A DNA stretch of 64,000 nucleotides from Mucilaginibacter sp. cycad4 (GTDB lineage: Bacteria > Bacteroidota > Bacteroidia > Sphingobacteriales > Sphingobacteriaceae): positions 1,922,001 through 1,986,000 of the forward strand of contig NZ_CP139559.1 of the NCBI RefSeq assembly GCF_034263275.1, in the 5' to 3' direction. Below are positions 26,950-36,168 of the stretch, in pieces. The translations under genes and the position numbers were made by a program. The notes beneath the pieces were generated by a model. It searched no databases, was not told where the DNA came from, and saw only the letters and a program-made list of their open reading frames with translations. Positions within the stretch are counted from its first letter, which is position 1; every line of letters starts with the position of its first letter.

Positions 26950-27951
26950 ATGGAAACATTAAACATGGAAATTAAAAACACCGCACCTGTTTTAACCAAT
27001 CTTTTACAGATTGTGGAGAGCGGTTTACTTTCAGAAAACATTTACCTTACACTTATTGACGAAGAGCCAGATCAATCTTCATCCGGCTTAAGGATAAATA
27101 AACTGGGTGTTACCGAAGCTCCGCTTCCCGAAATTTTGAAGCTTTTGGGTATCCGTAGCATAACCTTAAATGCAAGTCATGATTTCACCGCGCTTTCAAA
27201 ACTATCGGTAACATTGCCGCCCGCGCAGGTTGAACAACATCTATGGACGTTTTTTAAGAATGAATCCGTTATCGCGGAGCTTCGCTCACTGTTTAGCAAT
27301 TGCCGAACTATTGCATTTGATGATTGGGCAGCCATTACGGGGGCTTCCAATCTTTGGAACGGTTTACTGGCCGATGTGATCAGGCCGCTGGGTAAAAAAG
27401 ACCTTGAATTTATCTTTTACCTCGGCGACCCCGGAAACAAACTTTCGTTTCAGGTAGATGAAGCGATTGATCTTATCAGCGAGTTTTCGCACCACGGTCA
27501 GGTAACCTTCGCGCTTGACGCAAGTGAGGCAATGAAGCTGTGGATGGTATTGAACGGCGTAAACCCCGATACACCATTGGAAGGCCAAACACCTTCCGAT
27601 CTCAACAAAAAATACTTCTCCATTTTCAGGACTATGGATGTTAGCCGCCTGCTGATATACTCGGCCAACAATGCAATACTATTCTCCCGCGACCAGCAAT
27701 TTATTCTTAGCCGAAAAAAAGTTGAGCATCATATTGAAATAGGCGCAGATGCCAGGCAAAACTTCATAGCCGGTTTTAGTATCGGCCTGTTAAAACATCT
27801 TGACATTGCGCATTGCATCGCCCTGGGTCTTATTGTATTTGGCTGCTGCGGTGAGTCGGACACCAAACCAGATCAGCAAGGCCTGTTGCTGTATATTCAA
27901 AACTGGATCGATGACCTTCAAAAACCCGAAAGCTTACACCTTTACGAATAA
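26950..27951 (+). CDS. Unrecognised protein with a PfkB/ribokinase-like C-terminus
   Basis: A 333-residue protein not assigned with confidence. The C-terminal ARQNFIAGFSIGLLKHLDIA and following ALGLIVFG resemble the PfkB signature (GAGDxFxAGFxxGLL then a helix ending in a gene-family Gly/Ala). The catalytic Asp of GAGD is Gln here, so kinase activity is doubtful. The middle contains DLEFIFYLGDPGNKLSF and FALDASEAMKLWMVLNG, which also fits such a fold. The frame extends back to a GTG at 26893, but the ATG at 26950 with AATTTGAAG before it is preferred. It is fifth in the sigma-54 gene run. Confidence 0.6.
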   Translation: METLNMEIKNTAPVLTNLLQIVESGLLSENIYLTLIDEEPDQSSSGLRINKLGVTEAPLPEILKLLGIRSITLNASHDFTALSKLSVTLPPAQVEQHLWTFFKNESVIAELRSLFSNCRTIAFDDWAAITGASNLWNGLLADVIRPLGKKDLEFIFYLGDPGNKLSFQVDEAIDLISEFSHHGQVTFALDASEAMKLWMVLNGVNPDTPLEGQTPSDLNKKYFSIFRTMDVSRLLIYSANNAILFSRDQQFILSRKKVEHHIEIGADARQNFIAGFSIGLLKHLDIAHCIALGLIVFGCCGESDTKPDQQGLLLYIQNWIDDLQKPESLHLYE

Positions 27952-27975
27952 ATAACAATTTTAATTTAATTATCA

Positions 27976-28428
27976 ATGGAACAAAGAGTTAATCTATTTG
28001 CCAAAGGGCAGAACGCCCTGAAATCCCTGTTTCAGACAGGAGCTTACTTAAAACACTCAAAGATAGAAGTACCCCTGCAGGAATTGGTATTTTTCAGAGT
28101 ATCCCAAATGAACGGTTGCGCATATTGCCTGGATATGCACTCCAAAGATGCCCGCACGCATGGTGAAACCGAACAGCGTTTATATGGAATCAGCGCATGG
28201 CGCGAGACACCTTATTTTACCGACCGTGAACGTGCGGCTTTAGGCTGGGCCGAGGCTGTAACCAAATGCGACATACCCGACAGCGTTTACGAGCGTGTAA
28301 AACCTCATTTTACCGAAGAAGAACTAATTGACCTTACACTTGCCGTTACAACCATTAACACCTGGAACAGGTTTAACCTTGCTTTCCCTCAAATTGCAGG
28401 CACCTATCAGGTAGGCCAGTTTGGTTGA
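27976..28428 (+). CDS. Carboxymuconolactone decarboxylase / AhpD-like protein
   Basis: A 150-residue all-helical protein of the CMD family. The AhpD-type redox motif is present: NGCAYCLDMHSKDA (CxxC followed by a His six residues on), then the conserved ERAALGWAEAVT. Such proteins form trimers or hexamers with peroxidase or thiol-disulfide activity; the AhpD-like CxxCxxxH form points to redox, not decarboxylation. It ends the sigma-54 gene run and is followed by a strong hairpin. Confidence 0.9.
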   Translation: MEQRVNLFAKGQNALKSLFQTGAYLKHSKIEVPLQELVFFRVSQMNGCAYCLDMHSKDARTHGETEQRLYGISAWRETPYFTDRERAALGWAEAVTKCDIPDSVYERVKPHFTEEELIDLTLAVTTINTWNRFNLAFPQIAGTYQVGQFG

Positions 28429-28436
28429 TTAATCTG

Positions 28437-28475
28437 AATTTACCCAGACCGGAGTTTTACCGGCCTGGGTAAATT
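28437..28475 (+). terminator. Terminator of the sigma-54 operon
   Basis: AATTTACCCAGACCGG (28437-28452) pairs with CCGGCCTGGGTAAATT (28460-28475) with one mismatch, then two more T. It lies 8 nt after the CMD stop codon. Confidence 0.78.
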
Positions 28476-29183
28476 TTAAGCAAACGGCGGTAAAACCTTT
28501 GCACTTTCATAAAAAAATGACGAGCGTGTTTTCAGGCGGATATCGAAAAGCAGAAAACTACCTTGCTATGAAGATAACATTATAGAGACGTCTTAAACAA
28601 AATATATTTAAGGATAGCTTGCCACCCGCCGTAACGAAGATGACGGGTGCCAGCTTATCGAGGATGTTGTAATGGGTATGCACTTTCCACCCGTTCGTGC
28701 ATGAAACAAACCTACGCCGGCGTAGTATAGCTGTGAAAACCGGTCAGCAACGCGATAAGTCGGCGGGCGGCAACACCTTTAACGATGTCATTTACAGAAT
28801 ATTACCAATAATCTTTATCCTGTTCAGCAATTCTGCAAAAAAATCCACGGGTTAGCGATAGTAAAGCGTTAAGCAGTTAGCACGCTGCTTTGAACCGTTC
28901 AACCCCCACTTCAGATCAGGCTACGATTCAAAAAACATCGAATTCTTAAAAATAAAAATGGCTAACTAAGTAGGCGGTTGCTTTCAAAATGCCTTTTGAT
29001 TATTAAAGAAACAGGCAAGCCAGCCAACACTATATGCAAGGTGATCCTGATGATAACAGCGCTTAATTCAAAGCGGCCTGCTGAATTTTACTGAACGGAA
29101 TAATAACAAGTTTCATAAATATCCAGATGGCAATACCCGTAAAAGCCCTGACATAACATGCCATTTTCTTAATTGGCTTTAGC
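28476..29183. other. 708-nt stretch without a recognisable gene
   Basis: No frame of useful length or family resemblance was found on either strand. Together with the decayed genes that follow, it probably holds remnants of lost genes, but nothing can be named. Confidence 0.4.
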
Positions 29184-29908
29184 TCAAACTATGCAAGCGG
29201 ATTGGGCTGAATGCCCCTTTGCTCCCTCGTATTTCATTGAAGCAATTTCATTGCAAGCATCATATAGCCCATGTAGCCCTTCAAAGTTTTTTCCTGCACC
29301 GGATATTGTGTACATAAATTGTCTTCCTGTATCCCGGAATAATTCTTCAGTCCTTCGTTCAATGGCTCCAACTGCGTTATCCGGACTTTTCAAAGCAAAT
29401 GAACATTCTTTTAGGATTATATTTACTGCAACTATCGATGAAAGATCGGTAGATTGTAAATCTGTCCATTTTCCCCTTTGTCAATGAATAATGTTCTTGC
29501 AATGCAATTTTATCTAAAGACAAAACTGTAAAGACGGCGAAACTATCGATATAGGTAGGAGCAGCTACAAAATATTCATCCTTATCATAATTGTTTTCCC
29601 TGATAGAAATCTTTTTAATCCCTTCCATGAATGATTCAGCGGTTTTTCGTCGATTATGATTTTCTTGGGCATGGGATGTGTGTGGAACATTCTACCTTCG
29701 CGATCTACTTGTTCTAATTCTGAAGCAAGCTTTTTGAAACCTGAAAAATGTTCTACTCTAAAACCGCAATCCTCAGGCTCCAGACAAATTGGATGACGGT
29801 CGTCTCTTTCATCTGTTAAAACATCCAACAGAATGCGGGGATTAAGTTTTTTATCAATTCTGTCGAACAATGGTTTGGCGCTAAAGATAATACGATCAAT
29901 TTATACAT
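29184..29908 (-). pseudogene. Unknown gene broken by at least two frameshifts
   Basis: Three consecutive minus-strand frames appear to form one protein of ~230 residues. Piece 1 (29870 back to ~29640, e.g. RMFHTHPMPKKIIIDEKPLN) goes over to piece 2 at ~29630 (IKKISIRENNYDKDEYFVAA to RMFICFE), then to piece 3 at ~29393 (SPDNAVGAIERRTEELF to the stop at 29184). The second junction lies in an AAAA run and is repaired by removing one A. A third shift near 29890 may separate the ATG at 29908. The family is not recognised. Confidence 0.6.
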
Positions 29909-30418
29909 GTGGGGTTATCAACACAACGCCAGTCTATCACAGAAAGCAAATAGTTTATCTAAAAGAGCAAATATTATAAATAAACTCTTACTTGTTTTAG
30001 GCGGATAATGAAGATAATAAACGCAAATCGTCCGTCAAGCGCTTCTCCAACTTATCTAAAACATTAAACAACTTTCATCACCTGCTCTGTGCTCTCCGGA
30101 GCAATTATTAAATTGAACAGTATTTAAAAACAGGTTAGATATTGCGATATCGGTCTTATTCATCAAATAGAGTGGCAAACCGCTTTAGATCATTAATGAA
30201 TTGGTTCGTGTAGACATCGGGGTTTAATACTATTTTAGGCAAGTTGTCAATTTTATTAACAACTTTTTTTGTGAGGTAAGCAGTGTGTGGGCTATTTTAC
30301 CAGCTGTTCAGAAGGTCGTTAAAATAATTGTTGAAAAGAACAATATGAGAAATCGCTTGCAATTTTCGTTTAAATAATATCTTTGTAACAAATATTATTT
30401 ATCTAAACCATCACAATA
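29909..30418. other. Gene-free stretch ending in a good promoter
   Basis: No gene is seen. At 30357-30385 TTG, 18 nt, then TATCTTTG (30378-30385) forms a close match to a Bacteroidota promoter, directed to the 52-codon ORF at 30419. Confidence 0.5.
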
Positions 30419-30577
30419 ATGAAACAATTAAACCTTACCGTGCTAAATTCGGCATGCTCCCTCATCGGTATTAAACCAGCCAAGGTATCATTCTTTGTTA
30501 ATGGGGCAAATTTTCGTTATCAGCACATCATTATGTCGGCCAACCGGAGTAATATTAATCGATATTTTCAATTATAG
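30419..30577 (+). CDS. Small ORF of 52 residues behind a promoter
   Basis: ATG 30419 to TAG 30575, beginning MKQLNLTVLNSACSLIGIKP. Not recognised; no signal peptide or membrane helix is clear. The support is the well-formed promoter 34 nt upstream. In this decaying region it may be a leftover 5' end of a lost gene. Confidence 0.3.
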   Translation: MKQLNLTVLNSACSLIGIKPAKVSFFVNGANFRYQHIIMSANRSNINRYFQL

Positions 30578-30772
30578 TACAACATTATCAAGGCTCAGTA
30601 TAGATACCCATGCTACACTTTTTGGGAAGTAGTGCTTTTTGCTGCAAAAAGAGGAAAAATCATTTGCCAACCTTTTATTGCATGTCTTAACTAACCAGTA
30701 AATCCCAATAATCTATCTCTTGCAGACAGAACACGGACCTAAATCTATCAATAGTCGTTAACTACAAATATC

Positions 30773-31849
30773 ATGAAGAAAGGCAACTTTTTACTATCCC
30801 TATTTTTAAGCTGTTCATCATTGGTACACGCTCAATGGATAACTAATGGAGCAAATACTATTACGTCAACTACAAATGCAATAGGCATCGGCACGGGAAC
30901 ACCTGCAAGTAATCTACAGGTCGTAGAGCCGTCAACAAGTAAACCGGGTGGCGTTTTAACACCAACCAAATCGGTTTTTAAACTTTCCAGATTAGGTACT
31001 TCCGGTTATACTTATAACGAAAGTGCGGAATTCAGAATAGGTCACGGAGGTCCCAATGTTTGGGGATCACAGTTAGATTTATTTATTAATGGTGGCAGTA
31101 ATCAAAATGACATCCCCGATCAGCACGCCATGACCTAGACTTACAATGGGAACGTGGGTATTGGTACGACGACTCCAATTGCGCGCTTACATTTAGTTGG
31201 AAATGGTGTTTCTATAGACGGTGGCAACAGCATTAGCATCAATAATAATGATCTGGCCATTCAGGCCAACACGGGAGGTAGATCAACAACTTTAGGAGCT
31301 CAGTTGGAATTCGTCATTCCCGCAAATACAGATGGCACAAATGCCTGGGGGCAAGCGAGAATTATAACTGTGGCAGGAAATGCAGGCAATGGTAACGCTA
31401 CCGGGAAAATGATATTGGGCACCAGACGGATGTTTGATAAGCTCGGGACAGGAGCACAATGGTATTATGGAAATGATCTAATTATTGACGGAGCCGGGAA
31501 TGTTGGCATAGGAACACTAACACCTGATCAGAAGCTGTCCGTCAATGGTACCGTTCATGCTAAGTCTGTAGTGATCGACCTGAATGGATGGTCCGACTAT
31601 GTGTTCAAAAAGGATTACAGATTACCGGCCCTGAATGAGGTTAAAAGCTATATCCGGGAAAATAAGCATCTACCTGGAGTTCCGTCGGAAGCCGAGATGA
31701 TCAAAACCGGGCTTGATGTTAGCGAGGCTAATAAACTTTTGTTAAAAAAAATGGAAGAAATGACGCTATACATGATTGAGGCTAAAGAAGAGATAACACT
31801 TTTGAAAAAAGAGGTTAAACAACTAAAAAGTAAACAGAATAAACGATGA
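30773..31849 (+). pseudogene. Fibre-like secreted protein interrupted by an in-frame TAG
   Basis: One continuous frame of 358 codons with a single TAG at 31136-31138. Before it: signal peptide (MKKGNFLLSLFLSCSSLVHA) and a first IGIGTGTPASNLQV repeat. After it: TYNGNVGIGTTTPIARLHLVG, another GNVGIGTLTPDQKLSVNG, then a C-terminal domain (DYVFKKDYRLPALNEVKSYI, HLPGVPSEAEM) and a coiled coil. This is the tail-fibre-like architecture common in Bacteroidota surface proteins. TAG probably derives from TGG (Trp). It could be a null allele, produce two pieces, or be read through. The next gene is a paralogue overlapping by 4 nt. Confidence 0.82.
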
Positions 31850-32820
31850 AAAGAACTTTACTAATGGCATTCGCGATCTCGGCGGGGGGACATATTGCGT
31901 TTGCGCAAACGAAGACGGTGACGGTCGATGCGAATGACGCCTTGAACAATAATACCAAGATTGTTGCACAGACCTCTGTCGGCCAATCTTTTTTTGTAGG
32001 CCATCAGTTGGGCAATACTTATTCCTATCCGGGCGCCGGTATTTTTAGAGCTTGGACGGATCAGCCTGTCGGCTCAGCCAACTTCTATTATGATGGGGTG
32101 ACAAATGGAACGACAAATTTCAGTGTAAGGGCTGATGGTCAGGGTTATTTTGCCGGAAATATGGGGCTCGGAACCATAAGTCCGGCGTCGAAATTGCATG
32201 TTTATGTGGCGAATAATGGTTTAAATATTGTCGGGGGATTTCAGAACGGCAATGGTACAGAAACTGGCGGTAACGCGGTCGGGGTCGGATTCCTGAACGA
32301 GGCTTTGGGGAACTGGTGGAAGGCCGCGATCGTCCATGAACGGATGGGCGCTTATGGGGTCGGCAGTCTGAAATTCCTAGTCAATAACTCAACGGATAAT
32401 TCCAGCGTAAGCTTAGCCGATACCAAGATGACCATCCTGTCATCCGGTTTTGTCGGAATAGGAACCACTACACCGCGGGAAGAACTGTCAGTTAACGGCA
32501 GTATCCGTGCTAAACAGATTAAAGTAGAGATCGCTAACTGGCCTGATTACGTCTTCAAGAGTAGCTATAAACTAAGACCTTTAATGGAAGTCCAAGCTTT
32601 TATAGGCGAAAACGGCCATTTACCGGAAATACCTTCCTCGCAGGAGATCGCAGAAAAAGGGTTAAACCTTGGCGAAGTGAATAGAATATTACTGCAAAAG
32701 ATAGAGGAACTGACCTTATACCTTATCGAAAAAGACAGGCAGCTTGATCAGCAGAATAAAAAACTGCGCAGTCAGGAGCGGCGTATCCGAAAGCTGGAAC
32801 ACGCACCCCGAGGAAAATAA
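31846..32820 (+). CDS. Fibre-like secreted protein, intact paralogue
   Basis: A 324-residue protein overlapping the previous gene by ATGA, so translationally coupled. Signal peptide (residues 1-20, ending AFAQ), repeats of the MGLGTISPASKLHV and GFVGIGTTTPREELSVNG kind, then the same C-terminal module as its neighbour (NWPDYVFKSSYKLRPLMEVQ, GHLPEIPSSQEI) and a long charged coiled coil. The module resembles the C-terminal region of many phage-tail-like or adhesin proteins in Bacteroidota. Likely surface-exposed; exact function unknown. Confidence 0.8.
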   Translation: MKRTLLMAFAISAGGHIAFAQTKTVTVDANDALNNNTKIVAQTSVGQSFFVGHQLGNTYSYPGAGIFRAWTDQPVGSANFYYDGVTNGTTNFSVRADGQGYFAGNMGLGTISPASKLHVYVANNGLNIVGGFQNGNGTETGGNAVGVGFLNEALGNWWKAAIVHERMGAYGVGSLKFLVNNSTDNSSVSLADTKMTILSSGFVGIGTTTPREELSVNGSIRAKQIKVEIANWPDYVFKSSYKLRPLMEVQAFIGENGHLPEIPSSQEIAEKGLNLGEVNRILLQKIEELTLYLIEKDRQLDQQNKKLRSQERRIRKLEHAPRGK

Positions 32821-32895
32821 CAGCAAAACCTTATCCCATAATCTTTATACGAACTGACCGTGAAAATAAAGCACCCTGAAGCAATTATATGAACA

Positions 32896-33525
32896 ATGGA
32901 AGAAATTAAATTTTATAGAACGTCAGATCGTTACGGCGAGTTTTCTAACTTTTATGCTGCGCCTATTATTTTATTGAACGAAATCTGGCCTACCGTAGAG
33001 CATTATTTTCAGTCGATGAAGTTTTAAAGAAGTCAGTTTATGGGATAAGATTAAGGCGATGAGAATGCCTATGGAAGCTGCCAATGAGGGGAGGAATCGT
33101 AAGATAAGCCCAGGGCCGACTGGGAAGAGGTGAAGGATGCAGTTATGCTTAAAGCGGTGAGATCGAAGTTTTTTCAGCATCATCGCTTACAGAAGCTTTT
33201 GATGGAAACTGGCGACGCTGTACTTATTGAACATACGAACAATGATTTCCATTGGGCCGACGGAGGTGACGGCACCGGAAAGAACCAACTTGGCGAAATC
33301 CTAATGCGCGTAAGGAATGAACTTTTTGAAGTCTCGAAAGACCCGGATTTGATTTTTCCTCCATGGATTGCTTTTCCCAATAATGAGCCCGGCGGGATGT
33401 TTTGGAATATGGGCTGGGGCGAAGATTATATCAGGGAATGGTCAACATATGTGAATCGATACGGAAAAGAATCTTATCAGTTGTTATTTCCCGAGCCTGA
33501 CGATTGGGAAGGCAGTTATGATTGA
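32896..33525 (+). pseudogene. NADAR-family (YbiA-like N-glycosidase) gene with several frameshifts
   Basis: The ATG at 32896 opens a clear NADAR N-terminus (IKFYRTSDRYGEFSNFYAAP, then WPTVEHYFQSMKF) and stops at 33025. The family then continues in other frames: MPMEAANEGRNRK, then (frame of 33130) ADWEEVKDAVMLKAVRSKF and VLIEHTNNDFHWADGGDGTGKNQLG, running to 33525. At least two indels are needed. NADAR enzymes remove ADP-ribose-linked or riboflavin intermediates. The C-terminal third beyond the usual domain remains in frame. Confidence 0.85.
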
Positions 33526-33638
33526 TTTGTTGAACGCTGCGACGATAATCCGAAAATAGCCTGAATAAAACCTTGATATATTCTCAAGGCAATAAATATC
33601 CTGTAGAAAGGCAGCTAACGGAATCAATTCGACTATCC

Positions 33639-33993
33639 ATGATTATCCAGCCGACGGTAATCATGGATAGAACAGTTTTTAAAACGAAATTTATTAATTA
33701 TAATTATGTAGCGAGCTTTATCATTAGTAGTGCCGCATTTTATTTAGTAGGTGAGAATAAACAAGTTGATAAGGAAATTATTAATATCGAATTTTCTGGA
33801 TATGTGCAACGGGTAGATTATGATATTAAACAATTTCCCACTATCGAAGTAAGAGATAGTAGCTATTACATAGGTGCAGGATATAACACTGATCATCAAA
33901 TGGATGTGGGGACTCAATTATAAAGAAAAAAGGTTCTTTTACTATAAGTTAATAAAGCGTATAACAGAACAGCAAATTGAATTTAATCGATGA
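33639..33993 (+). pseudogene. Small secreted hypothetical protein, frameshifted C-terminus
   Basis: The frame from the ATG at 33639 (or 33663) has a hydrophobic segment (VASFIISSAAFYLVG) and then FSGYVQRVDYDIKQFPTIEV, like small Bacteroidota exported proteins of unknown role. It ends at a TAA at 33921. The sequence looks like it continues in another frame (SIIKKKGSF), and after a second shift in a T-run to YYKLIKRITEQQIEFNR with a stop at 33991. Both breaks are single-base. A longer TTG start at 33573 is unlikely. Confidence 0.5.
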
Positions 33994-34066
33994 TATTTTG
34001 AATCATTATTGCAGCTGCCTATGGAGCAATTAGTATTTATCATGCCGGGGATGGCTCGCTCCCACT

Positions 34067-34089
34067 GGTCGAAGTTTGCAACTTCGACC
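34067..34089. repeat. REP-like palindrome GGTCGAAGTT-TGC-AACTTCGACC
   Basis: A perfect 10-bp stem with a 3-nt TGC loop, preceded by GGCTCGCTCCCACT. It has the form of a repetitive extragenic palindrome. From memory, similar palindromes recur in Bacteroidota genomes beside RAYT-type transposases, but only one copy is seen here. Confidence 0.6.
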
Positions 34090-34099
34090 TAAAACTGTA

Positions 34100-34142
34100 C
34101 CTTATTCATCATGGCCTACCTTTGCGGCCATGATGAATAAGG
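34100..34142. repeat. Perfect 17-bp hairpin
   Basis: CCTTATTCATCATGGCC (34100-34116) pairs perfectly with 34126-34142 around a 9-nt loop TACCTTTGC. It lies 11 nt after the REP-like palindrome and has no T-run, so it is unlikely to be a simple terminator. Confidence 0.75.
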
Positions 34143-34192
34143 GATAAATTATTCACCGCCTTGGAAAACGCAGATGGTTATCCGATAAGTAA

Positions 34193-34857
34193 TTACCTTT
34201 CAGCAAAACGGCGTTTCAATTTAACCATGTCCTCACTGACTTTCGCATCCAATATTTTTGCGTAGTGCTGTGTAGTCTTAATATTAGAATGTCCAAGCAT
34301 TTTTTAAACGCTTTCAATAGAAACACCATTTGCAAGTGTTACAGTCGTTGCAAAAGTGTGGCGGGCTCGTAATAGGTCAATTCTTTATTAATGCCGCAGG
34401 CGTCCGCTATTTCTTTCAGATAGCTATTCATTTTCTGATTGCTCAACACAGGAAGCAATAAACCATCATTCACGCATTGAGGGTGGTCTCCATACTTTGC
34501 CATTAATTCCATTGCCTGGGGAAGTAAAGGAATGCGGGAAGAAGTAGCTGTTTTCTGACGACTCGTATAAACCCATTTTTTTCCATCGATTCCGGTCACG
34601 ATCTCTAAACATTTTAATTTCTTAACATCCGCATAAGCTAAGCCGGTGTAACAGCTGAAAAGAAAAGTATCCCTTACCTGTGATCCCCGGCCGCTGACAA
34701 GTTTCTTATTTGCCATCACTTCCAATTCTTCAGCGTTTAAGAAGTCGCGTTTAACCTCGTGCATAACCCGGAAGAAACCAAACGGGTTATTGAAGGGATA
34801 ACCCTTTGCCTGAAATGATGAGTGAATGCGGGTTTTGCTCTTTGCTTTAATTGCCAC
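34193..34857 (-). pseudogene. Tyrosine recombinase (integrase), truncated and broken
   Basis: The catalytic half of a Bacteroidota-type integrase. The frame from 34857 carries NPFGFFRVMHEVKRDFLNAEEL and the first catalytic Arg region (FSCYTGLAYADVKKL, then SRIPLLP). Around 34370 a 1-nt shift moves to ARHTFATTVTLANGVSIESV, where a TAA (from a Ser or Gln codon) interrupts, then KMLGHSNIKTTQHYAKILD with the Tyr, and the stop at 34193. The N-terminal core-binding domain is missing; only a GTG codon opens the frame. It is inactive and marks a former mobile element. Confidence 0.88.
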
Positions 34858-34877
34858 AAAATGTTAATTAAAAGTAA

Positions 34878-34923
34878 AGTGTATAATTTACACTAAACCG
34901 GGCGGTAAAACAGCCTATCTTTG
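34878..34923 (+). promoter_or_regulatory. Operator-like inverted repeat and -7 box of the MFS gene
   Basis: AGTGTA-TAATT-TACACT (34878-34894) is a 6-5-6 inverted repeat, and TATCTTTG (34916-34923) is a perfect -7 box ending 4 nt before the ATG at 34928. Transcription would start at or next to the start codon. Confidence 0.5.
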
Positions 34924-34927
34924 CGCC

Positions 34928-36147
34928 ATGGAAGCAGGCTCGAGTATAAAAAGCACATCACAAAGCGTAGTTTTAACCATAGCCGGATTTGTAAAATTTA
35001 CCTTTATGGGATATTTTACTATTGGCTTAAGCCTTGGGGTGCTTCCGGTTTTTATTCATAATCAGTTAGGTTACAGTGCCGTGATTGCCGGGGTTGTGAT
35101 CAGTCTGCAGTATTTGAGCACTTTTTTATTCAGGGATACGCCGGAAATATTATCGATAAAAAAGGGCCAAAGCCAGCCGTTATGACGGGTATGATAGGTT
35201 TTGCTGTTAGCGGATTATTTTTGTGCGCCGCCTTTTTACTTAAAGAACACCGGGAGGTTTGTTTGTTGTTGCTTGCATTAACACGCCTTATTACCGGCTT
35301 TGGAGAGGGCCTGATTGGTGCAAGCCCAATTAACTGGGCTATAAATGCCGTTGGGGAAGAAAATACAGCAAAGGCCATATCATATAATGGCGTTGCAAGT
35401 TATGGCGCTCTTGCTGCCGGTGCGCCGATGGGCATACTGCTTAATAACAGTTATGGGCTTGCAGGCATGGGGGCTGTAGTATTTGTAATAGGGCTTATCG
35501 GGCATTTATATGCCAAAAGGAAAGAAGGACTTCGCAATAATAGCAATGAGCCCGGAAAGTCTTTTTTATCTGTACTTAAAACTGTGATGCCCTATGGGAT
35601 TTGCCTCACGCTCGGGGGATTAGGCTTTGGCGCTATTTCTACCTTCATTACGTTGTATTATGCTTACCTGAACTGGACGAATGCTGTATTGTGCCTGTCT
35701 GTTTTTAGTGTATTTTTTATCCTTGGCCGGCTTATTTTCGCCGGGGCTATTGATAATTACGGGGGACTTAAAACAGCCATCGCGTGTATGGCCTTAGAGT
35801 CGGTGGGATTGATGGTCCTTTGGCTTGCCAATATGCCCCAAATAGCGCTAATTGGGGCTGGAATAACAGGGCTCGGATTTTCACTTGTATTCCCGGCGCT
35901 TGGGGTGGAGGCTGTAAAGTTAGTGCCCGGTTCAAACAAGGGAGCTGCACTGGGCGCTTATGGTTTATTCCTCGATATTTCGCTTGGGCTTACCGGTCCA
36001 TTAGTTGGAGGAGTTGCAAGTCATTTTGGAATGTTATACATTTTCCCGTTTAGCATGGGTATGGTATTTTTAGGTTTCATTTTATGCCTTGTTATTGGCT
36101 GGAGGATAAAAAGTTTCTCAACCTTTTGTGATACCCTATTCCTATAA
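34928..36147 (+). pseudogene. MFS transporter (YhhS/YfcJ-like) with one frameshift
   Basis: Twelve-helix major facilitator of ~405 residues in two frames. The first (34928-35185) covers helices 1-2, ending correctly at LQYLSTFLFR; the second covers the rest from GYAGNIIDKKGPKPAVMTGM onward to 36147. Restoring one G in the AGGG run near 35136 joins them exactly, recreating the cytoplasmic loop 2-3 motif. It resembles sugar-efflux-like transporters. Either recently inactivated or a sequencing slip. The last 20 residues are atypically polar. Confidence 0.85.
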
Positions 36148-36168
36148 AAAACAACAATAACGCCGCAG

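Noticed and set aside
33573..33638. Longer N-terminus of the small secreted hypothetical
   Set aside because: TTG start without support; later ATG codons fit better.
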